From: JAQGLW01 sp035995725
GTDB taxonomy: Bacteria; Pseudomonadota; Gammaproteobacteria; Burkholderiales; Burkholderiaceae_D
Length of the DNA: 52,177 bases
Assembly: GCA_035995725.1 (NCBI GenBank)
Contig: DASYKE010000032.1
Coordinates: 1 to 52,177, forward strand
Reading direction: 5' to 3'
Shown: piece after piece, positions 7,583 through 15,898 of the stretch
Layout of the letters: each line of letters begins with the position of its first letter
How positions within the stretch are numbered: the stretch's first letter is position 1
Program-made: the position numbers and the translations under genes
The notes under the pieces: model-generated
Databases searched by the model: none
Told to the model about the DNA's origin: nothing
What the model saw: only the letters and a program-made list of their open reading frames with translations

Positions 7583-10012
7583 TCAAGACTTCAGCGCCGC
7601 CAGCTTCTGCCAGGTATCGATGACCGAATCCGGATTCAGCGAAATCGATTCGATACCTTCATTCATCAGCCATTCGGCAAAGTCCGGGTGATCCGACGGG
7701 CCTTGGCCGCAAATGCCGACATATTTGCCCTGCGCACGGCAGGCCTTGATCGCACGCGACAACATTGCCAGCACGGCGGGATCGCGCTCGTCGAAGTCGG
7801 CGGCCAGCAATTCCATGCCGGAATCGCGGTCGAGGCCCAGCGTAAGTTGAGTCAAGTCATTGGAGCCGATCGAAAAACCGTCAAAGTATTCCAGGAACTC
7901 ATCCGCCAGAATCGCATTGGACGGCACTTCGCACATCATGATCAGGCGCAGACCATCTTGACCGCGCTTCAAACCGTTTTTGGCCAGCAAATTAATTACC
8001 TTTTCCGCCTGGCCTAGCGTGCGCACGAACGGCACCATGATTTCGACGTTGGTCAACCCCATATCGTTGCGCACACGCTTCATCGCCATGCATTCCATCT
8101 CGAACGATTCGGCAAAGTCCGCCGCCAGATAACGGGCGGCGCCGCGAAAGCCCAGCATCGGGTTCTCTTCATCCGGCTCATAGCGCGAACCGCCGATCAG
8201 CTTCTTGTACTCGTTGGATTTGAAATCGGACAGACGTACGATAACCGGCTTGGGCCAGAAAGCGGCGGCGATGGTGGCGATCCCTTCAGCCATTTTATCG
8301 ATGTAAAATGCCTTGGGCGACGCGTGGCCGCGCGCCACCGATTCGACCGCCTTCTTCAGATCGGCGTCGATATTCGGATATTCCAGAATCGCTTTCGGAT
8401 GCACGCCGATGTTATTGTTGATGATGAATTCCAGCCGTGCCAAACCGACACCGTGATTGGGAATCGACTGGAAATCGAACGCCAATTGCGGATTGCCGAT
8501 ATTCATCGTGATCTTCAGCGGCAGCTTGGGCAACTCGCCGCGTGCGACTGCGGTCACCTCGGTTTCCAGCAAGCCATCATAAATTTTGCCTTCGTCGCCT
8601 TCGGCGCATGAAACGGTAACCAGCGTGCCGTCTTTCAGCACCTCGGTCGCATCGCCACAGCCGACCACTGCGGGCACACCCAGCTCGCGCGCGATAATCG
8701 CCGCATGGCAAGTGCGTCCGCCGCGATTGGTAACGATTGCCGAAGCACGCTTCATCACCGGTTCCCAGTTTGGATCCGTCATGTCGGCCACCAGTACATC
8801 GCCGGGCTGTACGCGCTCCATGTCGGCCGGGTCGTGAATTACCCGCACCGGACCGGCGCCGATTTTCTGGCCGATCGCACGTCCGGCTGCCAGCACGGTA
8901 CCGCTGCCCTTGAGCTTGTAGCGTTGCTGCGCATCGGTCGATTTTTGCTGCGATTTAACCGTTTCCGGCCGCGCCTGCAAAATATAGAGCTTGCCGTCGA
9001 GACCGTCCTTGCCCCATTCGATATCCATCGGACGGCCGTAATGCTTCTCGATAATGACCGCGTATTTTGCCAACTCGACGATTTCCGCATCGTTCAGGGA
9101 GTAGCGGTTACGCATCCCGATCGGCACATCGACGGTTTTGACGGAGCGGCCGGCTTTGGTTTCGCCGGTGAATTCCATCTTGATCAGCTTGGAGCCGATG
9201 TTGCGGCGAATGATCGGCAGCTTGCCCTGTTCCAGCATCGGTTTGTGAACATAAAATTCGTCCGGATTGACCGCTCCTTGCACCACGGTTTCGCCCAGGC
9301 CATAGCTGGAAGTGATGAACACCACACCTTGAAAACCCGATTCGGTGTCGAGCGTAAACATCACGCCGGCAGCGCCGACGTCCGAGCGAACCATACGCTG
9401 CACGCCGGCCGACAACGCAACTTCGGCATGGGCAAAGCCCTTGTGAACGCGGTAGGAAATGGCGCGATCATTGTATAGCGATGCGAACACATGCTTTATC
9501 GCTTCCAGCACATTGTCGATGCCGACCACATTCAGGAAAGTCTCTTGCTGACCCGCGAAAGAGGCATCGGGCAAGTCTTCTGCGGTAGCAGAGGAGCGAA
9601 CTGCAAACGACATTTCATTTGAAGAGCCTGCTACCAGCTTTTGATAAAATTCAGTGATTTCCTGCTGAAGACGCGGCTGAAACGGTGTCTCGATAATCCA
9701 ACGGCGAATTTCGGCACCGGCTTGCGCCAGCGCCCTGACATCGTCGATATCGAGCGTGGCGAGGCGATCGGCGATGCGTTGCGCCAGGGTGGGCCCGCCA
9801 TTTGCGCCATACGCCAAAAAATCACGAAACGCTTGCGCGGTAGTGGCAAAACCTCCCGGAACGCGTACCCCGGCGCCAGCCAGTTGGCTGATCATTTCAC
9901 CGAGGGATGCGTTCTTGCCGCCGACCGAATCGACGTCCGTCATCCGCAAATTCTCAAAGGCAGCTACGTAAGTGACCCCCGGGGCAATCCCAGTATGTGT
10001 TGCATTGGACAT
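7583..10012 (-). CDS. ppsA: phosphoenolpyruvate synthase
   Basis: Converts pyruvate and ATP to phosphoenolpyruvate, AMP and phosphate for gluconeogenesis. The 809-residue protein has an N-terminal ATP-grasp domain (VGGKNASLGEMISQLAG, then RSSATAEDLPDASFAGQQETFLN). A swivelling phosphohistidine domain contains the catalytic His in GGRTCHAAIIARELGVPAVVG, around residue 435. A C-terminal PEP-binding TIM barrel ends with GICGQGPSDHPDF and the acid/base Cys. A ribosome binding site (GAGGTTATT) precedes the ATG. It is divergent from ppsR, whose product switches this enzyme on and off by Thr phosphorylation near the catalytic His. Confidence 0.98.
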   Translation of the reverse strand: MSNATHTGIAPGVTYVAAFENLRMTDVDSVGGKNASLGEMISQLAGAGVRVPGGFATTAQAFRDFLAYGANGGPTLAQRIADRLATLDIDDVRALAQAGAEIRRWIIETPFQPRLQQEITEFYQKLVAGSSNEMSFAVRSSATAEDLPDASFAGQQETFLNVVGIDNVLEAIKHVFASLYNDRAISYRVHKGFAHAEVALSAGVQRMVRSDVGAAGVMFTLDTESGFQGVVFITSSYGLGETVVQGAVNPDEFYVHKPMLEQGKLPIIRRNIGSKLIKMEFTGETKAGRSVKTVDVPIGMRNRYSLNDAEIVELAKYAVIIEKHYGRPMDIEWGKDGLDGKLYILQARPETVKSQQKSTDAQQRYKLKGSGTVLAAGRAIGQKIGAGPVRVIHDPADMERVQPGDVLVADMTDPNWEPVMKRASAIVTNRGGRTCHAAIIARELGVPAVVGCGDATEVLKDGTLVTVSCAEGDEGKIYDGLLETEVTAVARGELPKLPLKITMNIGNPQLAFDFQSIPNHGVGLARLEFIINNNIGVHPKAILEYPNIDADLKKAVESVARGHASPKAFYIDKMAEGIATIAAAFWPKPVIVRLSDFKSNEYKKLIGGSRYEPDEENPMLGFRGAARYLAADFAESFEMECMAMKRVRNDMGLTNVEIMVPFVRTLGQAEKVINLLAKNGLKRGQDGLRLIMMCEVPSNAILADEFLEYFDGFSIGSNDLTQLTLGLDRDSGMELLAADFDERDPAVLAMLSRAIKACRAQGKYVGICGQGPSDHPDFAEWLMNEGIESISLNPDSVIDTWQKLAALKS

Positions 10013-10095
10013 AATAACCTCGTTTGATGATAAGAAATCTTCATGTGCACCATCGCAGATCTTAGCTTTTTGTTATTCTTGGGAAAATGCAGGTT

Positions 10096-10111
10096 GTTCA
10101 ATTCATTGAAC
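10096..10111. promoter_or_regulatory. perfect palindrome in the ppsA-ppsR divergent region
   Basis: GTTCAAT-TC-ATTGAAC is an exact 7-bp inverted repeat with a 2-bp centre. It lies 84 bp upstream of the ppsA start and 77 bp upstream of the ppsR start, in the only gap from which both genes can be transcribed. Size and symmetry suit a dimeric DNA-binding regulator; the regulator is unknown. Confidence 0.45.
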
Positions 10112-10188
10112 GTCATTTTACAGGCCACAACGCAACTTCGCGGTACACAATTCTTACTTTTTAAACCCTTTCAATCAGGTATTGCCTT

Positions 10189-11037
10189 ATGTCAAACCTA
10201 CCTTCGCATCATATGCCGACTGCCGATCGTACCGTTTTCTTTGTTTCCGACGGTACCGGTATCACGGCCGAGACTTTCGGTCACTCGGTTTTGACGCAAT
10301 TCGAACTGCGCTTCAAGCAGATCCGGCTTCCTTTCATCGATACCCTCGACAAGGCATACGATGCGGTGCGCAGAATAAACGAGGCATTCGAGACAGATGG
10401 CAAGCGCGCCATCGTGTTCTCAACCCTCGTCAAGGCCGAATTGTCGATGGTCGTACGCCAGTCCAAGGGCATGCACATGGACCTGATCCAGACGTTCGTG
10501 GAGCCGCTGGAACAGGAACTCGGGGTGAAATCGACCCATACCATCGGGCGCAGTCACAATATCGCCGATTCGGACGAATACAAGAACCGGATCGAGGCGA
10601 TCAATTTTTCGCTCGCTCATGATGACGGGCAATCCAACAAGAACCTGGCCATGGCCGATGTGATTCTGGTCGGCGTTTCGCGTTCCGGCAAAACCCCGAC
10701 CAGCCTGTATCTGGCAATGCAATACGGCATCAAGGCGGCGAATTACCCATTGATTCCGGAAGATTTCGAGCGAGGCAAACTGCCAAGCGGACTGGCCCCT
10801 TTCAAGGATAAAATCTTCGGCCTCTCGATTGCCGCAGATCGCCTGGCGGAAGTACGCAATGAGCGCCGCCCGGGCAGCAAATATGCCGCGCTGGAAAATT
10901 GCCGCTACGAGATCAACGAAGCAGAGAAAATGATGCGACGGGAAGGCATACGCTGGCTGTCCTCCACAGTGAAATCGATTGAAGAGATCGCGGCCATGAT
11001 TTTGCACGAACTCAAGTCCGATAAAAGGGCATATTGA
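10189..11037 (+). CDS. ppsR: PEP synthase regulatory kinase/pyrophosphorylase
   Basis: A DUF299-family bifunctional enzyme that inactivates PEP synthase by ADP-dependent Thr phosphorylation and reactivates it by phosphate-dependent dephosphorylation. The 282-residue product shows the N-terminal signature TVFFVSDGTGITAETFGHSVL and the P-loop-like GVSRSGKTPTSLYLAMQYG around 155-175. The C-terminal helix contains EKMMRREGIRWLSSTVKSIEEIA. Length matches the family. The divergent pairing with ppsA is conserved in proteobacteria and supports the assignment. Confidence 0.96.
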   Translation: MSNLPSHHMPTADRTVFFVSDGTGITAETFGHSVLTQFELRFKQIRLPFIDTLDKAYDAVRRINEAFETDGKRAIVFSTLVKAELSMVVRQSKGMHMDLIQTFVEPLEQELGVKSTHTIGRSHNIADSDEYKNRIEAINFSLAHDDGQSNKNLAMADVILVGVSRSGKTPTSLYLAMQYGIKAANYPLIPEDFERGKLPSGLAPFKDKIFGLSIAADRLAEVRNERRPGSKYAALENCRYEINEAEKMMRREGIRWLSSTVKSIEEIAAMILHELKSDKRAY

Positions 11038-11247
11038 TCGTTTGCGCAGGTAGCTCTATTATTTCCCGCGGGTCATTTCCACGGCGCCGCGGCATCGCAG
11101 GCGCGGCATTCTGTTTTCAAGATACGGAGCACCTGACGGTTTGAGATGCTTGATCAAGCCGGCGTCCGCCATCATCAAAAAACCTCGAAAAAACTACCAT
11201 ATTCTGTGCCGATTTATTATAAATAAGATACAGCTTGTGGAGTTATC

Positions 11248-11622
11248 ATGGACTTTGTCATTATCGAATTGCTTTTGTGGGCGGGCCTGATATTTTTCTT
11301 TTGGGTCTTGAAGGACAATCTCGGACGCATGGAATCGGACATTGAAACGGTCGAATTATTTAACCGACACAAGATTGCAGCATCTTCAAGAAATATGCCC
11401 TATGCGCGGCCTGACAAGGTTATCGACCCTATCGGCAGCTATCAGGATGCTCAAATATACCGTTATGCAATCATCAATGGGAAAAACTATCAGTTTGACC
11501 ATGTTTTCCCATTCGGAAAACCGGCATCTCTGCAGCAGGGACAGCGCTGTCTGGCACCGGGACTGGTTTATACGGAGTGTACTGATTCTGATATCGAAAC
11601 AGGCAAGAACAGCAGAGATTGA
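11248..11622 (+). CDS. small membrane-anchored protein of unknown function
   Basis: A 124-residue protein not recognised. Residues about 4-21 (VIIELLLWAGLIFFFWVL) form one strong membrane helix at the N-terminus, followed by a soluble, probably cytoplasmic, domain of about 95 residues with two Cys near the C-terminus. There are no known catalytic motifs. A good ribosome binding site (GGAG, 6 bp before ATG) and an AT-rich TATTATAAAT-containing upstream region support a real monocistronic gene. It is convergent with the TrmH-family gene. The 210-bp gap before it shows nothing else clear. Confidence 0.7.
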   Translation: MDFVIIELLLWAGLIFFFWVLKDNLGRMESDIETVELFNRHKIAASSRNMPYARPDKVIDPIGSYQDAQIYRYAIINGKNYQFDHVFPFGKPASLQQGQRCLAPGLVYTECTDSDIETGKNSRD

Positions 11623-11638
11623 AACAGGCAACCGGACT

Positions 11639-12433
11639 CTAGCGATTCGTCTTTTGCCGCACTTGTTCAAAAAAGCAGACAGCCGCACTCGCCGCGACAT
11701 TCAGTGACTCCATTGCGCCGAGATGCGGGATCGCTATCCGATGCGTAGCAAGTGCCAGCAAGGCTTCGGCAACTCCCTGGCCTTCATGGCCGAACAGCCA
11801 TGCAACGGGATGTTTCAGTTCAAGTTCGTACAATCGGTTCTGCGCATGCGAACTGGTGGCCAGAACCGGCACGCTGGAATCCTTTATCAAACGCGCCAAA
11901 TCGACGTTTTCAAATATATTCAATAAAAAATGCGCTCCCATGCCGGCACGCAGGACCTTGGGCGACCAGACGAAAGCTGTCCCGGTACTGCAATACACGT
12001 ACTCGATGCCCGCCGCTGCGGCACTGCGCAGAATGGAACCCAGATTGCCCGGGTCCTGCAGATTGTCGAGCAGAACGGCGGATTGCGTCAGTGCCGCCGG
12101 CTTTGCCGTTTGCGGTGTATCGACCACAAACAGCAGATCGATACCATGCTCGACCTGGCTAAGGACATGGTAAAGCGCATCGGGCAGCACGATGCATCGT
12201 GTTCGGCCGGCATCGCAGCGGGCAAGAATGGATGCGACTTCCGGATGGGCCTGCGCGGTTTCGCTCACCACGCACAGGGCCGGCATGCCGACATGTTGCA
12301 AATAGGCATCGCACAGGTGCACTCCGTCCAATAGCGTACGCCCCGCCTTGCGGCGTGCCTGGGAACTGGACGCGAGCTGTTTCAATTCCTTGTAAAGCGG
12401 GTTGTCGCGCGAAGAAATGGATTTGAGATTCAT
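11639..12433 (-). CDS. TrmH/SpoU-family RNA 2'-O-ribose methyltransferase
   Basis: A 264-residue SPOUT methyltransferase that transfers a methyl group from S-adenosylmethionine to a ribose of rRNA or tRNA. The N-terminal substrate-binding domain begins KSISSRDNPLYKELKQL. The knot domain carries the three SpoU motifs: LLDNLQDPGNLGSILRSA (about 120-140), WLFGHEGQG (about 215) and IPHLGAMESLNVAASAAVC near the C-terminus. The specific target nucleotide cannot be read from sequence. It is the last gene of the long rpsB to rnhB array, separated from rnhB by a repeat element. Confidence 0.93.
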   Translation of the reverse strand: MNLKSISSRDNPLYKELKQLASSSQARRKAGRTLLDGVHLCDAYLQHVGMPALCVVSETAQAHPEVASILARCDAGRTRCIVLPDALYHVLSQVEHGIDLLFVVDTPQTAKPAALTQSAVLLDNLQDPGNLGSILRSAAAAGIEYVYCSTGTAFVWSPKVLRAGMGAHFLLNIFENVDLARLIKDSSVPVLATSSHAQNRLYELELKHPVAWLFGHEGQGVAEALLALATHRIAIPHLGAMESLNVAASAAVCFFEQVRQKTNR

Positions 12434-12460
12434 GGCGGCTTACTGCTGCCTTTCGTCCTT

Positions 12461-12712
12461 ACACCAATCTCCACCCATAACGTGACAGATGAAATCGATG
12501 GATTTTTTCGTCTGGCAAGACGAGAGGAGGCGCCATAGCGAGCTATGGCAACGTTCGCAGGAATTCGAACCGCATTGCGGTGAGCTGCGGACGCCCGAGC
12601 GCCTGCCAGCGCGAAGGGGAGCAACACGTTCGCGGCCAACGATCAGAACACGCTCTCCGCCAGATGGAAAAAGACGCGATTTCATGTCACGTTATGGGTG
12701 GAGATTGGTATT
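12461..12712. mobile_element. MITE-like element with ~35-bp terminal inverted repeats
   Basis: Both ends carry ACCAATCTCCACCCATAAC followed by GTGACA and (after a 2-base difference) TGAAATCG, in inverted orientation, giving arms of about 35 bp around a 180-bp interior. The interior contains further perfect stems, CGTCT-GGCA-AGACG at 12509-12522 and CCATAG-CGAG-CTATGG at 12533-12548. There is no transposase ORF. Flanking bases do not give a clear target-site duplication. The right arm overlaps the end of rnhB and supplies its last five sense codons and stop. It may be a non-autonomous transposable element or a structured extragenic repeat. Confidence 0.65.
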
Positions 12713-13465
12713 AGCCTGTTGCCGCGACAGCGCGAGGTCAAGCAATGCGCGTACCGGCGCATACGATTTGCGGTGCACCGGCGACACGCCGTGGGCACGC
12801 AGGCGTTCCAGGTGCAATGCGGTCGGATAGCCTTTGTGCCGGTCGAACGCGTAATGCGGATATTGCTGATGCAGGAGCACGAGCGCAGCATCGCGCGCGG
12901 TTTTGGCGAGAATCGATGCGGCCGAGATGGCAGGCACCTTGTCGTCTCCCCTGATTATGGCTTCGGACCGAACCGTGCTGACCGGGCATCGATTGCCATC
13001 GATCAAAGCCAGCGTAGGCAACACGTTCAATCCTTCGATCGCCCGCCGCATGGCCAGCATTGTTGCCTGCAAAATATTAAGCGCATCGATCTCAGCTTCG
13101 GAACATTGCGCTATCGACCATGCCAATGCATCGGCTTTTATCTGGATCGCGAGCGCGTCGCGCCGCGCTTCGGTCAGTTTTTTTGAATCGCGCAATCCCG
13201 ATATCGGCTTGTTGGGGTTGAGTATCACTGCAGCAGCAAACACCGGCCCCGCCAATGGACCACGACCGGCTTCGTCCACACCGCAGAGAAGCTCCAGTCG
13301 GTAATGGTCGTGCAAGCTACTCGCGAAGCTCTCCTCTCGCTCCGGGGGATAGGGGTTGAGGGTACCTGCTGCAGCGCAAGGGCGGTTGCTATCGTCAAAC
13401 AAAGGTAAATTTGAATCGTGCTTTTTCACGTAATCTAAAAGTCCGTTGAACCACCGTAGTAACAA
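12692..13465 (-). CDS. rnhB: ribonuclease HII
   Basis: Cleaves RNA in RNA-DNA hybrids, including single misincorporated ribonucleotides. The catalytic DE pair is in CGVDEAGRGPLAGPV (Asp64, Glu65 from the longest start). Further conserved segments are LRDSKKLTEARRDAL, LALIDGNRCP and ISAASILAKTARDA. The product is 257 residues, longer than the usual ~200, because of a roughly 55-residue unconserved N-terminal extension. The TTG start used here and a GTG 12 codons later are both weak, so the true start is uncertain. The last residues TNLHP and the stop lie in the arm of an inserted repeat. It follows lpxB by 5 bp. Confidence 0.93.
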   Translation of the reverse strand: MLLRWFNGLLDYVKKHDSNLPLFDDSNRPCAAAGTLNPYPPEREESFASSLHDHYRLELLCGVDEAGRGPLAGPVFAAAVILNPNKPISGLRDSKKLTEARRDALAIQIKADALAWSIAQCSEAEIDALNILQATMLAMRRAIEGLNVLPTLALIDGNRCPVSTVRSEAIIRGDDKVPAISAASILAKTARDAALVLLHQQYPHYAFDRHKGYPTALHLERLRAHGVSPVHRKSYAPVRALLDLALSRQQANTNLHP

Positions 13466-13470
13466 TGAAA

Positions 13471-14640
13471 TTACGCTCTGCCGGCCGATTGCCCGATCAA
13501 TGTCATTACTGCCTGCGCACTCTCGTGTGCGGTATTGCGCAATAGCGCATGATGCATCTCGGTGAACCGTCGTCGCAATATTTCGCGATGCCCGCCGTCA
13601 TCCAGTTGCTTCCATAACGCATCAGCCAATGCCTGCGGCGTTGCGGCATTCTGCAGCAGCTCCGGCACGACGAATTCCTGCGCAAGAATATTGGGCAAAC
13701 CGACCCAGGGCTGGTATGCCATATGGCGCACGATTTGCCATGAAGCCTGCATCATCTTGTAGGCAATGACCATCGGTTTTTTGAACAAGGCGACTTCCAG
13801 CGATGCCGTACCGGACGCGACCAGTACCGCATCGGCCGCCGCCATCGCGCTGTGGGATTGCCCGTCGATTAACTGTATCGGCACGTCCTGCAAGCCATGC
13901 TGCGCAAGCAGTTCCGTGAAATAGCGGCGCTGCCGTTCGCCCGCCATCGGTGCGACGAAACGAATCGCAGGATCGCGCTGCGCCAGCAGCCTGGCCGCTT
14001 CGACAAAGGCCACGGTGTTGTATTTCAGCTCGGACATGCGGCTGCCCGGCAAAATGGCGATGACAGTGTCACCGAGCGGCAAGCCAAGCATATTGCGTGC
14101 CGCCTTCGCATCCGGTTCCATCGGAATCACTTCCGCCAGCGGGTGACCGACATAAGTAACCGGGATGCCCGCTTTCCGATAAATTGCCTCTTCAAACGGA
14201 AAGATCACCAGCATGTGTGAAACCGCTTGCAGGATTTTTTTGATGCGTCCGCCGCGCCAGGCCCAGATTGAAGGACTGATGAAGTGCATGGTTGGTATAC
14301 CGGCCTGCTTCAATTGCCTTTCCAGTCCCAAGTTGAAATCCGGCGCATCCACACCGATGAAAACCGCCGGTTTTTCGGCTAAAAGCCGGTCGCGCAAAGC
14401 GTTCTGGATACCCTTGATTTCACGATAATGCGCAAGCACTTCAAACAGACCGTTTACCGCGAGTTTATCCGTCGGCCAATCGGCAATGAAGCCATATTCG
14501 GCCATGTTACGGCCACCGATGCCATGGATGCGTGCGTCAGGCAGTTGCGGGCGCAAACCCGATAGCATGCGGCTTGCCAACAGGTCGCCAGACGCCTCCC
14601 CGGCGACCATTGCAATCGACGTTTTACCGGACGATGCCAC
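13471..14640 (-). CDS. lpxB: lipid-A-disaccharide synthase
   Basis: Joins UDP-diacylglucosamine and lipid X into the lipid A disaccharide at the inner face of the inner membrane. The 389-residue GT-B glycosyltransferase has the N-terminal signature IAMVAGEASGDLLASRML, then HYISP-type motifs (MHFISPSIWAWRGGRIKKI) and LLPGSR-like ILPGSRMSELK. The C-terminal VASGTASLEVALFKKPMVIAYKM segment holds sugar-nucleotide contacts. Translation starts at GTG inside lpxA (17-bp overlap), which couples the two. Confidence 0.97.
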   Translation of the reverse strand: MASSGKTSIAMVAGEASGDLLASRMLSGLRPQLPDARIHGIGGRNMAEYGFIADWPTDKLAVNGLFEVLAHYREIKGIQNALRDRLLAEKPAVFIGVDAPDFNLGLERQLKQAGIPTMHFISPSIWAWRGGRIKKILQAVSHMLVIFPFEEAIYRKAGIPVTYVGHPLAEVIPMEPDAKAARNMLGLPLGDTVIAILPGSRMSELKYNTVAFVEAARLLAQRDPAIRFVAPMAGERQRRYFTELLAQHGLQDVPIQLIDGQSHSAMAAADAVLVASGTASLEVALFKKPMVIAYKMMQASWQIVRHMAYQPWVGLPNILAQEFVVPELLQNAATPQALADALWKQLDDGGHREILRRRFTEMHHALLRNTAHESAQAVMTLIGQSAGRA

Positions 14641-15412
14641 GGGTTGCGCCGTCGAGAAATTCGTGAATCATGCGCAGATAAACGGCGGATTCCGGTGCCT
14701 CGGCTTCTTCTTTTGCCAACGCGGTTTTTGCTTCATTCAGCGTGAGATTGGATTTATAGATCAGCTTGTAGGCATTGCGAATATCGCCGATCTGTTCACG
14801 GGTGAATCCGCGGCGCTTCAACCCTTCCACATTCACGCCATGCGCTGCCGCCGGATTGCCGGACAAAATCACGAACGGCGGCACATCCTGGGTCAGACTT
14901 GTACTCATGCCGACCATCGCGTGCGGACCGATTTTGCAAAACTGATGAACATTTGAAAATCCGCCGAGAATCGCCCAGTCACCGACATGCACATGTCCGG
15001 CCAATTGGGCATTGTTCGCAAAAATCGTGTGATTGCCGATCTGGCAGTCATGGGCCAGATGTACGTAGGCCATGATCCAGTTATCGTTGCCGAGCCGGGT
15101 GACGCCCACGTCCTGGGCAGTTCCCAGATTAAAGGTGCAAAACTCGCGGATCGTATTGCGATCGCCGATTTCCAGCCGGGTTGGCTCGCCCTTGTATTTC
15201 TTGTCCTGCGGCGCTGCTCCAATTGAAGAAAACTGGAAAAACGCGTTATCGCGGCCAATGGTCGTATGACCGTCAATGACGACGTGCGGACCGATTTTGG
15301 TACCCGCGCCGATTGTCACATGCGGCCCGATAATTGAATAAGCGCCAATCTCGACGGAACCATCAAGCGCCGCCTTCGGATCGACAATGGCGGTTGGATG
15401 GATATTTGCCAT
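14624..15412 (-). CDS. lpxA: UDP-N-acetylglucosamine acyltransferase
   Basis: First step of lipid A synthesis: adds a 3-hydroxyacyl chain from acyl carrier protein to UDP-GlcNAc. The 262-residue product is exactly the E. coli length and is a left-handed beta-helix of hexapeptide repeats. It starts MANIHPTAIVDPKAALDGSVEIG, with the catalytic-His segment AHDCQIGNHTIFANNAQLAGHV around 120-145. The C-terminal helical part has RRGFTREQIGDIRNAYKLIY. The start ATG overlaps the fabZ stop (TAATG); 16 further upstream codons are open but not conserved. Confidence 0.97.
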   Translation of the reverse strand: MANIHPTAIVDPKAALDGSVEIGAYSIIGPHVTIGAGTKIGPHVVIDGHTTIGRDNAFFQFSSIGAAPQDKKYKGEPTRLEIGDRNTIREFCTFNLGTAQDVGVTRLGNDNWIMAYVHLAHDCQIGNHTIFANNAQLAGHVHVGDWAILGGFSNVHQFCKIGPHAMVGMSTSLTQDVPPFVILSGNPAAAHGVNVEGLKRRGFTREQIGDIRNAYKLIYKSNLTLNEAKTALAKEEAEAPESAVYLRMIHEFLDGATRGIVR

Positions 15413-15882
15413 TACTGCCCCGCTAGCTGGCTCGCGTCGCTGGCGCTGCGCATCGTACACATCAATTCGGCTTCAACTGCAAGCTGGCCGTCGACCGAAC
15501 CTTTGGCCTTGTATTTCCAAATGCCGCGCGCGGCGCGGATGATCTCGACTTCCATTTTAAGCTGGTCCCCCGGCTCGACCGGACGTTTGAAGCGTGCGCC
15601 GTCGATACCGATGAAATAAACAATGGCGTTCTCATCCGGTTTTCGTCCCGCGGTCAGAAAAGAGAGCAACGCTGCGGTCTGTGCCAGCGCCTCGATCATC
15701 ATGACGCCCGGCATTACCGGCTTGTTCGGAAAATGGCCATTGAAAAACTCTTCGTTGATGGTCACGTTCTTGATCGCGGTAATGGATTTGCCGGACTCCC
15801 AGTTCAGCACACGATCAACCAGCAAAAGCGGATAGCGATGCGGCAGGTATTGCTTGATCTGATTGATGTCGAGGCTGTTCAT
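15412..15882 (-). CDS. fabZ: 3-hydroxyacyl-ACP dehydratase FabZ
   Basis: Dehydrates 3-hydroxyacyl-ACP in fatty acid elongation and competes with lpxA for the same hydroxyacyl substrate, which explains its place in the lpx cluster. This is a 156-residue hot-dog-fold protein with YLPHRYPLLLVDRVL, the catalytic His in NGHFPNKPVMPGVMMIEALAQTAALL, and FKRPVEPGDQLKME. The start is ambiguous. MNSLDINQIKQYLPHR is preferred by similarity, while an ATG ten codons earlier (15912) would overlap the end of lpxD by 14 bases and may be used for coupling. Confidence 0.95.
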   Translation of the reverse strand: MNSLDINQIKQYLPHRYPLLLVDRVLNWESGKSITAIKNVTINEEFFNGHFPNKPVMPGVMMIEALAQTAALLSFLTAGRKPDENAIVYFIGIDGARFKRPVEPGDQLKMEVEIIRAARGIWKYKAKGSVDGQLAVEAELMCTMRSASDASQLAGQ

Positions 15883-15898
15883 GTCGAGGTGGTTTATT

